A stretch of 64,000 nucleotides of DNA from Brevipalpus yothersi (GCA_003956705.1 QZCP01000545.1:62001-126000); one strand, 5' to 3'. Numbered from the stretch's first letter, positions 25,022 to 38,800 are shown. Notes: generated by a model from the sequence alone, not told the origin. Numbers and translations are program-made.

Positions 25022-28000
25022 TTTGATAACCAGTATATACTCTAGAGACTGATCGTCAAAAATAATTCGCCTTGTTGAGTGTCTGTCTGGCTCTGGTTTT
25101 CAGATGTTTCAATTCCACAGATTTTATACTCTCAATGTAATGACGTTGAACTTTTCTGCTTGATTCATCAGACCTCAATTTTTTCTTCGTCAAACTATGA
25201 TGAGTACACCCAAATGATGGCAAGTGTTAAACTTTTTATTAATTCATATTATTTTTCATCGCAAACCAATGCACTTTGAACCAAAATTTAAGCACCAAAT
25301 CTTTTTGTTGCTTGTTGATTCACATCATGGTAACTGACTTTGTTGGAAATGGTTTTTCACCGTAGCTTTGAGCAATTAGGGCAAAGAAATGCTCAGAATT
25401 TCTCAACTTGAATCTTCTCTCTTAGAGTTTTTATAGTTTCTGTACTCTTGATTTTCTTGGATTAGAAATTCTCTCTGTTATGTATTCATAAAATAGCTAA
25501 TGAAAAATCGAACAAAAATTCAAAATTAGGTGAAAATTCTACTCAAATTAGTGTCTGTAACGAAGATTATCGTAATTAGACTAATTGAATATTCCATTTT
25601 GGTATTATATAGATATATACTTCCTCATTTCTAATTCACTTGAATTATTTATTTAGTTAAATGAAAAAAGATGATTTCGAAAAACGACCACTAATTTCAT
25701 GATATGATAGCTCGAAGCTTAATTTGGATTCATTTCCACTTAAGAGTATAGTTGAAAATCAATATGCTTTTTGTATTGATCCATGTTTTGAAGAAAGTTC
25801 TGTGTTTCTAATCAGACAAATTCTGGAGTATAGTAAGATTTAAAGTTTATCAAATTAATTCTCGAGCGACTATTACAGTAGGAATTATCTGAGTCTGATA
25901 AAAAATTTCTGCTGAGAATCATCATGGAAATTTTAGAAAAAAAATCCTCACAAAAGAGAAGAACGGGAGAAAGTTGTGGAGGAGGGAATAAAATGAGGAA
26001 CCATCATTCAAAAACACATTTGTCCAAATCAGCTTCATTTTGGACGCATTCAATCTGTTTTTATAATTGAAGAAAACGAAAAAAAACTCATGAAACGAGC
26101 AGGAGGAGTTCCAACATCTTTAACATGAATTAATTCAAAATTTTATTCAAAAACAGACAGGAATTACTAATTTCACCGATAAAAAGAAACACTTGACTGA
26201 CAGAACCTCAGTGTGCTTTCCGATAGTTAAGCACCAAGTTGAAAGCTTAAGCCATCATGATTTCTGTCAGTGTTTTCGGTCTGCTTTGTCTCGCTTTGGG
26301 ATGGACTCATGCAGGTCAAATGAAATATACTCCAAAAGTGTCTACACTTTCGGGTCCTGTTGTTGGTTTTGTGTCGAAAAGCTCCTTGGGTGAGTCTTAC
26401 AACTTCTGGGGTATTCCATATGGTCAAGCACCTGTTGGTGATTTAAGGTTCCAGAAACCTAGGCCAGCAGAAAAATGGAATGACGTTCTGGAAGCCACTG
26501 AATTGCCCAACAGCTGTCCACAGCCACGCACATCCATCAGATACGTACGAAGAGATATTGGGGAGGATTGCCTTTTTTTGAATATCATAACACCTCCTGG
26601 AGCCCTTAATGGTCAAGGTTCCAAGAAACCTGTAATGGTTGATCTTGGAAGAAGTTTGGTGTACAACTCAGGATCTGGAACTGATTTCCTTGATTCTTTG
26701 TATCCTCTTGTTCTAAAGCAAGATGTGATCGTTATCACAGTAGATTTCCGTAAGAATATCTTCGGATTTGCTTTCACTGAGGAGGATGACGGCTTAGATG
26801 GTAATTATGGCATGTGGGATCAGAATTTGGCTTTAAACTGGATCAAGGATAATATCAAATATTTCGGTGGAGATCCAAATCGAGTGACAGTCACTGGTAC
26901 ACTTCTTGGTAGTGCCATGATTCAGGGCCACATATTTTCGCCTTATGCCCGTGGACTTTTCCAAAACGCTATTCTACAGTCTAGTACTATTAATGTCCTC
27001 AATGAACTAGGCAATGAACGTGTGGCGGAAAGTACCAGAATCGTTCTGGATAGAGTTGGCTGTTTGAAGGCGAAAGATCGATTGGCCTGTCTCCAAGATG
27101 TAGATTGGGAAGATATAATTAGTGCTCTTCCGAATCGTATTTCCGCTTTCCAGCCAGTTATCGATTCTGATTATATTCCAGTTTCTGCTGATGATCTTTC
27201 CATGATGAAAAGTGGTAATGATAAGCCCAATGTTAACCTACTCTTCGGATATGGACAGGGTGAAGGTGGCCTCCTGTTGAGTTCTGTGTTTCCAAATATA
27301 TTTGCCGACCAGCAATTGACTTATTCCGATGCTGAAGATGTGATAGCTGCATTTTTTGAAGATGGATCAGTGGACGGTGTAAGGTGATAATTGCCATTCT
27401 TACTGATTCTTACTAATGCTACTATTTTTCCTCTCCAAAGCTTACTGAAAGCTATATTGGCGATAAGAATGGTGTCATTTCAATTAGAAAGATCCAGAAG
27501 GGCTTGATTAACCTTGTCACAGATTTCGTTGTTGCCTGCCCACTGATTAGGGATGCTCGCTCTCTTGCTGATGAACAGCAGAAAGGATCAACTTACTTCT
27601 TCATCTTCAATCATTATGCAAATACCAAAGCTCTCCCTCTTTGTGATCTTCAACCAGAGCTGGGAGTTTGTCCAAAGGATATAATTATTTTTGACTATGG
27701 AATTCCTTATACCGACCAATATTACTTCTCTTACACACCTGATGATAGAAAGATGTCTGATGTGCTGATGAGTGTTTGGGGAAGCTTCGCTCGCACAGGG
27801 TAATAATTGGATTCCACATGGGATGGGATCATTCTGAAAAAGAGAGGTATTCAAAATTTCATCAATTCTATCGATTTTTCAGATCTCCATCAATGAACAA
27901 CAATGATTGGGCACCATGGAATGGAAAGAAGGGCGATTCACCAATCGCTATTCTCACCAGCAAAGGCCCTACAATTGATCGAAGTATCGCTAGCTATTGT

Positions 28001-28316
28001 TTGAATAACGTACAAAAGCTTGAAGATAGTTTGATTGGTGATAGATTTTACCCATTGGATCTATACACTATTCCAAAACAAAGAAAAGTCGACTACAATT
28101 CATCGTATGATGGACTGCTTTTCGATGAGTTGTATTACATGGCTTTCCAACATTACTAAGCGATGATGAACATACCATGATTGTTAAATCATTGTCAATT
28201 CAACTGGACAGTTTTTTCTTGCTTATTAGCATGTTTTTGGCATTTCAATGATACCATCAATCTGAAAAAATTCCATTTTTTCTCTTGACGGAATTCGCAA
28301 TTCTCAAATTTGATAA
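24991..28316. repeat. Tandem segmental duplication, unit B
   Basis: The second copy of the 3.3-kb unit. The junction with unit A is near 24991-24993. There the A-flank sequence TTTGATA, still seen in intact form after unit B (28308-28316), switches to ATATTGAAAATAGG from inside copy 1. The three-base overlap ATA is microhomology. The 80 bp just upstream of copy 3 do not match unit A but match copy 4. Confidence 0.9.
26257..28159 (+). CDS. Secreted carboxylesterase-like protein, catalytically dead (copy 3)
   Basis: 585 residues from exons 26257-27378, 27441-27799 and 27883-28159, exon lengths identical to copies 2 and 4. Signal peptide MISVSVFGLLCLALGWTHA, the same as copy 4. Catalytic positions are as in copy 2: elbow G-T-L-L-G, His replaced by Pro, Glu kept. 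The gene is a mosaic. Promoter, signal peptide, GALNGQGSKKPVMV and VIVITVDFRKNIFGFA match copy 4, while the second half matches copy 2 almost exactly (for example SMMKSGNDKPNVNLLFGYGQ). Gene conversion between neighbours explains this best. The C-terminal exon has a few private changes (GDRFYPLDLYTIPKQRKVDY). Confidence 0.92.
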
Positions 28317-29754
28317 ATTCATATCATGATCAATTGGTTCTAAAGTTGAATTATCGATGAATAAATGGGTTTGATTGATTGTGTAGCTAAATTACTCCAA
28401 GGACTCAGCTTATTAAGAAAATAATTTTTCGCCCAAACTAGCAATGTTCGTTAGCATCTTTCTTATTTTGACTTTGCATTTATAGAGCTAACTGAGTGAA
28501 CTGGGTACAAGTGTCAAGCATTTTGCTAGTGTAGTATTTTGTACAATAAGTGAAAAATTAATGTCAATTGAATGAAAGTTAGTCTTTCGCCTTTCAAGCT
28601 TCTAATTCATTATGTCTAAGTTTATGAGAAAATTTTCGAAAACCAAATTTTTAAAGATGAAATTTTGCTATTTATTCATCTCAAAATTACTCGTTCCATC
28701 GGTATTAATTAATTAATTAATTATGTACCAGAGCATTAGATGATTTTTGATGTTTTACACTGACAAAAATTCAATTTCATCAATTTCGGGAATTTTTTTC
28801 AAGACTAATATGCAAAAAAGAAATCAAAAAATACCATAATTTTTTGAAAATCAAATTTCCCTCGGATGTTTAAGCTTTTGGTAATTTTCGTTCTTGATAG
28901 AAAATGATCTCATTAGAATTTCGTAGGCTTTTCGGCTAGCCTTATACAATGTAATACCTGAACTCTCTTTCTCCCACAATCAGTTCTAAGATGACAGGAA
29001 TGATCACATGTGAAAATATCAACTAAAGAAGGATGAGATAAAACAATGGTGTACTATGCCAGATTCATAGAAGGTGGAAGCGATAATGGCTGAAAAAACA
29101 GACTGAGTTTAAAAACAACTGTGGCTTAGTGATTTCCATGATATACTGCTACCATACAGAGATGATACCATGGACTGAATTTGCATTTGTTCTCAGAGCA
29201 ATGTATCACGTGTGATGAATGAAGGTTTGAGAACGGGAATTCTCACTGGAAGATAATCGAAAAAGTCTCGTTAGAACTTTTTTAGATCTAGAAGTGCAAT
29301 AAAAATCCCATAATCTTAATGAACTAATGAATTCCTACCGATACATACTAAAAAATTCATAGTTTAGTAGATAGAAGGGAACAAATCAAGAATCTGTTAT
29401 ATTTGCAGAAGAATTCGTTATGATAAATTTTTCGAACAGCTCTACAAGAAGCTGTCAAAGTTGAAGAATAAGCTTTTTAGGCGAATAATCGATTCCATGC
29501 GAAGCTCAGTGGAACCTAGTTCATTTTGGATTTCATCTGTTACCATGATTGAAGTGACACAAAAAGTAGCTTGTGAAACGAAAAGGAGGAGTTTAAATCA
29601 GCAAACAGCTTTAGCAAAGCATGAATTAATTTCGAATCGTATTCATCAACATCAGGCAAAGATGTTAGGGTTGTCAATAAAAAGGAACACTTGACTGACA
29701 GAACCTCAGTGTGCTTTCGGATAGTTAAGCACCAAGTTGAAAGCTTAAGCCATC
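28160..29754. other. Intergenic region between esterase copies 3 and 4
   Basis: After the end of unit B at about 28316 the sequence is unique and AT-rich. Similarity resumes only about 85 bp before copy 4 (from about 29670), where it matches the region just upstream of copy 3. No gene was recognised. Confidence 0.5.
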
Positions 29755-31651
29755 ATGATTTCTGTCAGTGTTTTCGGTCTGCTTTGTCTCGCTTTGGGAT
29801 GGACTCATGCAGGTCAAATGAAATATACCCCAAAAGTGTCTACACTTTCGGGTCCTGTTGTTGGTTTTGTGTCAAAAAGCTCTTTGGGTGAGTCTTACAA
29901 CTTCTGGGGTATTCCATATGGTCAAGCACCTGTTGGTGATTTAAGGTTCCAGAAACCTAGGCCAGCAGAAAAATGGAATGACGTTCTGGAAGCCACTGAA
30001 TTGCCCAACAGCTGTCCACAGCCACGTACATCCGTCAGATATGTACGAAGAGATATTGGCGAGGATTGCCTTTATTTGAACATCATAACACCTCCTGGAG
30101 CCCTTAATGGTCAAGGATCCAAGAAACCTGTAATGGTCTCGCTTGGAAGAAGCTTCGTTTACAATTCCGGATCTGGCACTGATTTCGTTGACCAATTCTA
30201 TCCTCTGGTCATCAAGCAAGATGTGATCGTTATCACAGTAGATTTCCGTAAGAATATCTTTGGATTTGCTTACACCAGCAAAGATGATGGCTTAGATGGT
30301 AATTATGGCATGTGGGATCAAAATTTGGCTTTAAACTGGATCAAAGATAATATCAAATCGTTCGGTGGAGATCCAAATAAGATAACCGTCACTGGAACAA
30401 TTCTTGGTGGCGCAATGATTGAGGGTCATATGTATTCACCTTTTGCTCGAGGTCTTTTCCAAAACGCTATCATCCAATCTGAAAGTTTGATTGTTCTCAA
30501 TGAACGAACCAACGATCGTGTTGAAGAGAGTACCAATATTGTTATGGAAAGAGTTGGCTGTAAGAGCGCCAAAGATCGATTGGCCTGTCTTCAAGATGTG
30601 GATTGGGAAGATCTGGTCAGTGCTCTACCAAATCGTTACTCTGCTTTTCAACCAGTGCCTGATACTGAATACATCCCAGTTTCTGCTGATGATATTATCC
30701 AGATGAAAACTGGCAATGATAAGCCCAATGTTAATTTACTTATCGGATACAGTCAAGGAGAGGACGCTATTCTGTTGGCTTCCGCAGCTCCAAACATTTT
30801 CGCTGATCAGCGAATTACTTATTCAGATGCCGAAGATGTGATTGCTACATTTTTCGAAGATGGATCAGTTGATGGGGTAAGGCCACATTTTCTAGTCTCA
30901 TTGAAATTTCCTAATGTTTCCATGTTTTCTCTGCAAAGCTTACTGAGAACTACATTGGTGATAAGAATGGTGTCATTTCGATCAAAAAAATCCAGAAAGG
31001 CTTGATCAACCTGGTTACCGATATTCTTATTTCATGTCCTCTGATCAGAAGTGCTCGCACACTTGCTGATGGACAACAGAAAGGATCAACTTACTTTTTC
31101 GTATTCAATCATCTGTTCAACACTAAAGCTTTCCCCATCTGTGATCTCCAACAAGAGCTGGGAATTTGTCCAAAAGATATAATCATCGCCAACTATGGTA
31201 TTCCCTACACCGATGACTTTTACTTTGCTCAAACTCCTGAGGACCGAAAGATGGCCGATATTATGATGGGTATTTGGGGTAACTTTGCTCGCACAGGGTA
31301 AGAATTGAATTCTACAATTCAGATAGGATCATTCCTGAGAATTTTTTGTCTGCAACTTTGTGTTAATTCTCCAGAAATCCATCAATGAACAACAATGATT
31401 GGTCACCATGGAATGGAAAGAAGGGCGATTCACCAATCGCTGTTCTCACCAGCAAAGGACCTACAATTGATCGAAGTATTGCCAGCTATTGCTTGAATAA
31501 CGTAAAAAAACTTGAAGATAGTTTGATAGATCCAAAATACTATCCAATGGATCTATACACCATTCCAAAACAAACAAAAGTCGACTACAATTCTTCCTAT
31601 GATGGACTTCTTTACGATCAGCTATATTACATGGCTTTCCAACACTACTAA
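29755..31651 (+). CDS. Secreted carboxylesterase-like protein, catalytically dead (copy 4)
   Basis: 585 residues from exons 29755-30876, 30939-31297 and 31375-31651. The signal peptide equals that of copy 3, and the first 125 residues are nearly identical to copies 2 and 3; divergence then rises. The elbow reads G-T-I-L-G, with Ile for the serine. The His site is Pro (LGICPKDIIIANYG). Glu is kept (SQGEDA). Loss of the same residues with a different nucleophile substitution implies that relaxed or altered constraint continued after duplication, while the frame stayed intact. Intact length and signal peptides in all copies argue against pseudogenes. A non-enzymatic extracellular role is inferred. 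Confidence 0.92.
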
Positions 31652-32244
31652 TCCAGATAATAAATATCTATTCATTGTCAAGCCAAGTGGATTATTGCTC
31701 CCAAGCTCGTTATTCAATTTTGAGGCATGAGCACCATCAAGACGATCATTTTATTCATTTAGCTGTGACAAATAAAAAATTCTATCAATAATATTTCCTT
31801 TGAAGGAATTGATTCATTTAAAGATGATTATGACGTTCTATAGTAGAGAACGAAAAAAGAATAAAAGAAACCTTATCGATTCCACTCATACATGTATCTC
31901 ATTCGAAAAATTTACTCTTCCTTTCCACATTATACATATACAGTTAGTAGCTCTTATATCTTGTATACCTCTCAATTTGATGTCTTAGAGACTCGAAAAT
32001 TGTCCCACTAACATCGTCACCATATTCAAGGTTTTATTGAATCATTATCTAGAGGCTTGAGGGAAAGAGTCTATTTTTCTATGAATTTTCTGAGTCCTTT
32101 TTCGTTGCATGTCGAATCCAACTGTTAATTGCTAGTGCTGTTGGAATGATTGTGATAGACTGGTTGATTGACAAATTTTTGATCAGATTCTTTTGCTTCA
32201 GAGTGGTCGTCCAGGATTGAATTTATTATGATTATAAATATCCA
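31652..32244. other. Intergenic region between convergent genes
   Basis: 3' flanks of esterase copy 4 (+) and the transporter gene (-). Nothing recognised. Confidence 0.5.
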
Positions 32245-34056
32245 TCAGAGATAGCCATCATCAGTGTATTTAGTGTCTCTATTGGGCATGAAGGCATTTT
32301 TCTCTGGTGTATTCTTTTTGGGATCTTTCTTGAAAAGCCATTTGCAAACAAAGGGAAACATGAACATGATAACGATGGAGAAGAATGCGAAAAATCCTAA
32401 ATAATAAACAAAAATATTCGGAGTTTGTTCAATGAAATTTCCAATGATTCGTGGATGGATAGAGTCTCCGATGACACCTCCAACGAAAATTATTGCAGTT
32501 TGGCGGGTATTTACTGGGAAGAATCTTTCGAGTGTGGCATAAGCTGTTTTTTGCATTCAAGAAGTTTTGTCGAAAAGAGAAAAGAAAAGAAGTCAAATTT
32601 TTGATCTATACAAGAATATTCCATAAAATTACCTATGGCAAACAGTGGCGAATCACCGATCCCCAATAAGATGAAAGAGATCCAAGTGCAATACTGATTA
32701 TATGCAGCGTGAGGAACCATGAGTATTACCCCAGATAGCATGATCAGAAGACTGATATATGTCATCACTTTTTCACCGAAAATAAGTGTCAATGGCACGA
32801 AAGCGATCTTGAAAAACGAAAAACATGTCCAAAAAGCTGTCACCAGTAGAGCAGCTGACTTTTTGTCCATTTTAAGATCCGATTTGACACCAAAGGCGGG
32901 AGCCAAATTTCCTGAATGAAAACGGAAGTTTAGTAATCTAGATACATAATTTTAAAAAAAGCTTGATGATTAAACTGAAATTACCAATAATTCCTTCCAT
33001 TCCAAACATAAGATGTGCCATTGATGCCACCATAAAGACGGCTGAATACTGTTTCCAAGCTGGAATCAATTGTGCTGTCTTGATAGATGATGCTCTTCGA
33101 GTTCTCGGGGAGCGATTAAATCCTGATTTTAGATCAAGGATGCAATAATATGAAAATAACAATCCAATTATGATAACATAGCCTCCTATTATCATGAATG
33201 CATATTGCACTTTTACATCCTCAGGCGTGAACGAGCTGGTTCTATTTGTTCCAATAGTACTGTTAGATACATCTTCATTTATCAAGGGTAAGAAGAAGGG
33301 ACTGGCAATCATCGGAGTGATCAAAGATCCAATTCCAAAACACATGGACAAAGCTTGCATGAAGTTTGAAGATTTTTTCCCCCAAATATGCAGCATCGAT
33401 AGGTTGCAATCTTAGAAAAAAAATCATAAAAGAGGTAAAAAATTTCTATCATTATGATGATAAATGCATTCCTTGAATTAGAAGAAATCAATGTTGTCTA
33501 CAGATGAAAAATACTCAGCACTCACAAAGATCGAGAATTCCTTGTCCAATACCACCGATGAAAACCAAAACTTCCAGCCAAACTAAACTTTTGGTCCAGG
33601 GTGCAAGTGTGAAGAAAGTTCCCGAAATCATATTTCCCAAAAATAGAGCCAAACCATCAGGTAATGATTTCTGAATGATGCTGACTAGAATGAATTGAGA
33701 AATTGCAAACTAAAATCGATTAAGATTAGTCTAACAAGAAATAAAAGAGCTTGTAAGAAATAGCTGATTTGCAATAATTTCATCAATTTTATCAGAAACT
33801 CCATCAGCCTGTTATTATGAAATAGCTTGAGTTTCTCAGATTACTCACCTAGAATTCCTCCAACAAAGTATCCAAGCGTTTTGATAGTTATTATCTGGGA
33901 TGTATCGGTAAACGATTCTTGCACCCGAATTTGAAGATCCAATAACGATGATCCTATCAGAGTCATGGTACCCCCAAGTCCGATGAAACTCAGATACACG
34001 AGGGCAGTCCGAATTAATTTTGCCTTATTTTTCGAGATTTTATCACTGAGCTTCAT
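32245..34056 (-). CDS. MFS transporter, MFSD4/NaGLT1-like
   Basis: Five exons (34056-33849, 33684-33526, 33410-32985, 32911-32633, 32543-32245), all introns splitting a codon after base 1, give 456 residues. About 12 hydrophobic segments are expected for the major facilitator fold. The decisive part is exon 2 to 3: GQGILDLYCNLSMLHIWGKK followed by FMQALSMCFGIGSLITPMI, the pattern of the MFSD4A/MFSD4B (sodium-dependent glucose transporter 1) family. The N terminus LIRTALVYLSFIGLGGTMTLIGSSLLDL is also typical (located at residues 14-41). The tail is hydrophilic and Lys-rich. The last splice acceptor (AAAACAG) has a weak pyrimidine tract, so that junction is the least certain. The substrate cannot be told from sequence; a sugar is the family precedent. 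Confidence 0.8.
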
Positions 34057-35824
34057 TTTTAAAAAACTCTTCGACTCTACTCTGCTCTTGGATTATATCA
34101 CTACTTATAACATTGGTCGAAAGAGTTTTCAGAACTTTAACACAGTTTCACCCCAATAACGAGTACATTTTGCTATATATCCTGATCAAAACAAATGAAA
34201 ACTAGACAAAATGAGTTTAGATCACTTAGGTGACGATCATCTCATCTATTCCTTTAAGATTGGATAAAATATCTCAGTGTGATCGTTGAGGATTAACTAT
34301 TGAGCAACCATGATCTCATGGAGTGATTAAATTGTAAGAATTGACTGCACTCTTTCGCTTGTTAACGTTGAATGTGGGAGAAAATGATGAGCTGAGCAAA
34401 CCAATGACGATGAGAGACATTCTTTCCGGGTTTCCGAGGCTCAGCGCATCTACACTGCTTAACACGTCTTCAAGGTTGTTTGAATAAACAGATATTGCCT
34501 TAATGGGTAGATTGTTCATTTGATTGTCGATTTACTGGAGTACCTCGTGTCATCTGCTCTTGAAGAGCTCTTCAATTCACCAGAGATATTAACTTGAAAT
34601 GATCTCCAGTGAATCCTATCTAACTGTGTCTGCAACCTCTTTTCCCGCCTCTAAATCGAGGGCACAAACTCATCATCTTGAGCTAGCCCGTATCTTTTAA
34701 TTCTGAAAAATTCACCATGACTAAATCCAGTCTTGTCATCATGGCAAAAAATCGACGCTCTTTTACTATTGTAGTGAATCAATGAATGAATGAATGAGAG
34801 AGATTGCACATTTCTCTTTCGTTAGGATCCTCGTGAAGCTTATACTTTTGCAATTAACTGTGAGAAAAATTCTAACGGGTCTTCCATTCTTTAAATCTTT
34901 TTCTTATTCTTATTCTTTTCCTAATTGAAAGTTCCTTTACATTAGGAATTTTCCCTTTTGAAGCTCCAAATTTTTATCGAATCCCCAATTAAATATTCTG
35001 TTCATTCTCATTAAAATCGTTCTTTTCCGTTGATTCGGAATTGCTGAGGGGTAAAAAATTGAGGCTTACCATCTTATTCAATTTCAAACATTTACGGATT
35101 TATTTTTACAGGTTATTTTTTAGTTATTTTTTAATGACAGCTTATAAGCAGTTGATATTAGATTCCTTAGCGAATTACAGTTTCACTATAACACCATTCA
35201 ATAACTTCGAAAGACGGCTATTCGATGGATAGCATTCATTCGCATCCGAAGAAAGAGAAGAAGTGATGAACAATCAAGTTCGTACAAGTGAAATATCATA
35301 ATTTTCAGAACTGTGACTTTTTTCATTGATAATTAGAGAACAAAGGTTGAATCCATTTCTTTTTCCCGAATCGAGTCAGAAAATTTATTTATTCGAACAA
35401 AATAAGAGCATCTTGTTCGAGAATCGCTTGTCATTTAAGGAACAAAGAGAGAAAAAGGACATGTCATATTCAAAGCTGGTTTCGAATTCTGCGTAAAAGT
35501 CCAAGCAGAAAAATGTGTTTTCGAAAAAAGTTCTGACCCTCAGATCACTTTTCTGCTACCTCGATTTCGACAGATCTGACTGGATTTTCGACTTCAGATT
35601 CGGAATTTTCGCAAAAAGCTCAGTCGAGATCAAATAAAAAATAGAATTGGATCAATTTCGAACAGGTCCTTTCTGCTTAATTGAAAATACATCTCTAGAT
35701 TGGTGATAAAATCGAATAATTTTATATTATAGTGATATCTAGAGAGATAACAATACAAGGAAGTTTACGATAAAATTAAAATTAAAGACAAAATTGTAAA
35801 TAAAAGTTCACGAGGGAATCAAAA
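34057..35824. other. Intergenic region
   Basis: Upstream of the transporter and downstream of SHPRH, both minus-strand. One 67-codon ATG frame on the minus strand (34519-34316) has reasonable composition but no signal peptide, partner exon or family and was not called. Confidence 0.45.
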
Positions 35825-38800
35825 TCAAGCTGAAAACATGATATCTTTGATATCTTTTATGGTTTTGACAGCTCTTTGATCGCTCTGTAGGTCAGAATAG
35901 TTCAAAAAACCACATTGGATCGAGAAAAGTTCATTAATCCGCTCTTCAACGGTGTTTTTGATAATAAATTTATGCACAAAGATCGACTTTGTTTGTCCAA
36001 TACGATGAATTCGGCCAATTGCTTGATACTCTTGAGCTGGCTCTAAGAGAGGTTCAACTAAGATGATGTGATTAGCTTCAACAATGTTCAAGCCTTTAGA
36101 CCCAAAGGAGAACGGAATGAGGAGTATATCAATATCTGGATCAGATTTGAAGCTATCAAGATTCTCGATTAGCTTTCGTTTCGTAGTAGGTCTTCGATAT
36201 TTGATGCCATTAGCATCGAAAGCTTCTGAAAGAAGAATTAAGAAAGATGTCCACGAGGAAAAGACCAAGCATTTGGCGTCAGGCTCGCTGATTTTGATCC
36301 TGAAGATTGTTCGCACTATCTCTTCAACTTTTGTTGACCATGATCCAGCGACTTTGATCTTTTCACTCTCATTTTCCTCTACCGAAGATCCAGAATCGAT
36401 GAAAACAATTTCTGATGTGGATGTGGACTGACGACAAATGGGACATTTAAGGCTGGGACGATCGCACATATTAGAGCTATACTTTTCCACTAAGATTTCA
36501 GTACATTTGAGACAAAAAAGGTGAGTACAAGAGAAAACACTCCTCTGAGCTCCGAGGGGATTAGTACAAATTGGACAAGGCTCAGAGTTGCACAAATCGG
36601 CAGAAGATTCACTCTTTAGGTTGCTCAGGTAATTGAGATGAGCCAAATTTTTGTTTAAATCGTGACGTGCTATCTTTTCTTCATCTCGAAGACTGTAATA
36701 ACTTGCTTCAACCTCATGTTCAGAGAGAATGTACTTGGAACTCTCACTAGTTTCAGGTTCATCAGCAAATCGAAGTCGAAGACGATATGTGGCCATGTTC
36801 AATTCATCCATTCGGGAAATATAGTCATATATATTCATCCACACAGCACGAAGAGATTTAAACTCTTTTTTCATTGCAGTGAAGAGATCGATCACATCTT
36901 TACCTTCATCAATAATTTGTCGATCACTTGAAATCCTAGAAAAGTTGCTCAAAATCGTTTTGAGCGTCTGCTCCAGCTCACTATCAGACCAATTGCCCCT
37001 ACGTTGTTTCTCAAGAAGGCTGATAGTTTCCCCTTGTTCTACCATCTCTTGATCGCTATCGATGACTTTTTCCAGATCTTCTGGGTCTTCAAATAGCTTG
37101 TCATTTGCGAAAAAGTAGAGTATTCCTTCATAATGATTGAAGCTTTCATGTATCATACAATATTTACACTTCTTGAGGACAGTCTTTTTTCTCTTATTCT
37201 TTTGAGAAATTTTATCGGAAGGCTTAGCTCGCAAATGGCAATCAACAGCTTCATTGAAATCTTTAGAACTAGGCATCTCATTCAGCTGGAGAACATCTTT
37301 TCCTAGATCATCACGGGCCTTCCTCAAGTCATCAAGCATATTCGAGACTAGAAGTTGTAGACCACTCGCTCTTGCATATTTTCGATTCTTGATACTATCA
37401 TATATTTGCCCTTTTTCATACATTGTTTTCATGGCATGCTGTTGAAGGGTATCTCTAACTTTATCGAGAAAAGTTTGCTCCCCTTCTCTGGCAAGAATTA
37501 TTTTGATTGCATCTATCCACCAAACATTGTTCAAGAGAGGTATTTTTTTGCTCACTGAGTTCCAAATATGATTCAATTGATCTCGGGATTCTGTGATTGA
37601 AGCAATACTTGCATTTAAATAATTAGCCTTAAGTTCTTCGGCCTCCTGTCGCAGATTCTCATCTCGGAGAGTGTGTCCAACATCGTCCATAGTGATCATT
37701 CTTTTATTGGGCTCTCTTGTTTCCTCTTGAACATTTTCATATGCATTTCCAGCTTTTATCATATCAAATAGATCTGCCAAGTTGTATTTTGTGTGATAAA
37801 GTTGCAATTTATCAGTTCGAACTTTCCCTTTGTACTGCTCATTCGACTGTAACACTGCACGATACAGGTTGACAGCTTTTTGGTACTCATGCCGAATCAG
37901 AGCAATACCCGCTTGACCGTTAATTGCAGAGATCAATTTACGATGATCCTCTTCACACTCAACGGTTGTCCTTTTGATCATTGCATCTAAAACCTCTTGC
38001 ATAGTCATCGTCTTCTTTGACACGGAAAGAAAATGATTTCCAACAATCTGTGGATGGCAACATGCTTGGCGCAAGGTGATCAATGGTGCCATCAACTTTT
38101 GACACAATCGAGTATCAATTCTCTTCAGAGAAATATTAAGATCAACAATAGAAGACAAGGTGCTACTGAATGCAATGTTACAGCGTTGCTTCTCTCTCTT
38201 ATAGAAGTGAGCCTCAATTGGAGCAAATTCAAGTCTATTTACACGGTCATTCTTCTCAGTGAAGCCTAGTTCAGCAGCAACGTCTCTCTTATTATTGCGC
38301 CAGAAAAGCTTCTTGAGAAGTTCTATCAGCGGTTCAAAGTTGAGATCGAAGTAGGGGTTAGCAATCAAATAATACCACCAAAGCTGCTGATTGAAAGGAC
38401 GCTCTCCAACGAACATGATAAGGCCGTAAAGATCGTTAACACTTTTCTGTAGAGGAGTCCCTGAGATACCCCAACGATTGATAGCAGTGAGATTGGAGAC
38501 CATCACAGCTGCCTGAGATGTAACGCTCTCTACCATTTGAGCTTCATCTAGGCATATTCTCCACCAATTGATGGCTTTCAGTGGAGTAGCAAAGGAATGA
38601 AATCTTTTTGGGTTGCGAAAACGTTCAGAGCATGGAATATCAACAAACTTTAGGTCACTTCTGAGTGTTTCATATGAGGTAATAACGAAATCACGATTCT
38701 GTAAATCATAAGGGTAATAATATCTAGAAGAAACTCCCTCGTAGTGGAGGATATTGAGTTTGGTGCAATCAACTCGTTTTAGAAGTTCATCCATCCATTG

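Noticed and set aside
34316..34519. 67-codon ATG-to-stop frame on the minus strand
   Set aside because: Composition is protein-like, but there is no signal peptide, family match or splice partner, and it lies in intergenic DNA.
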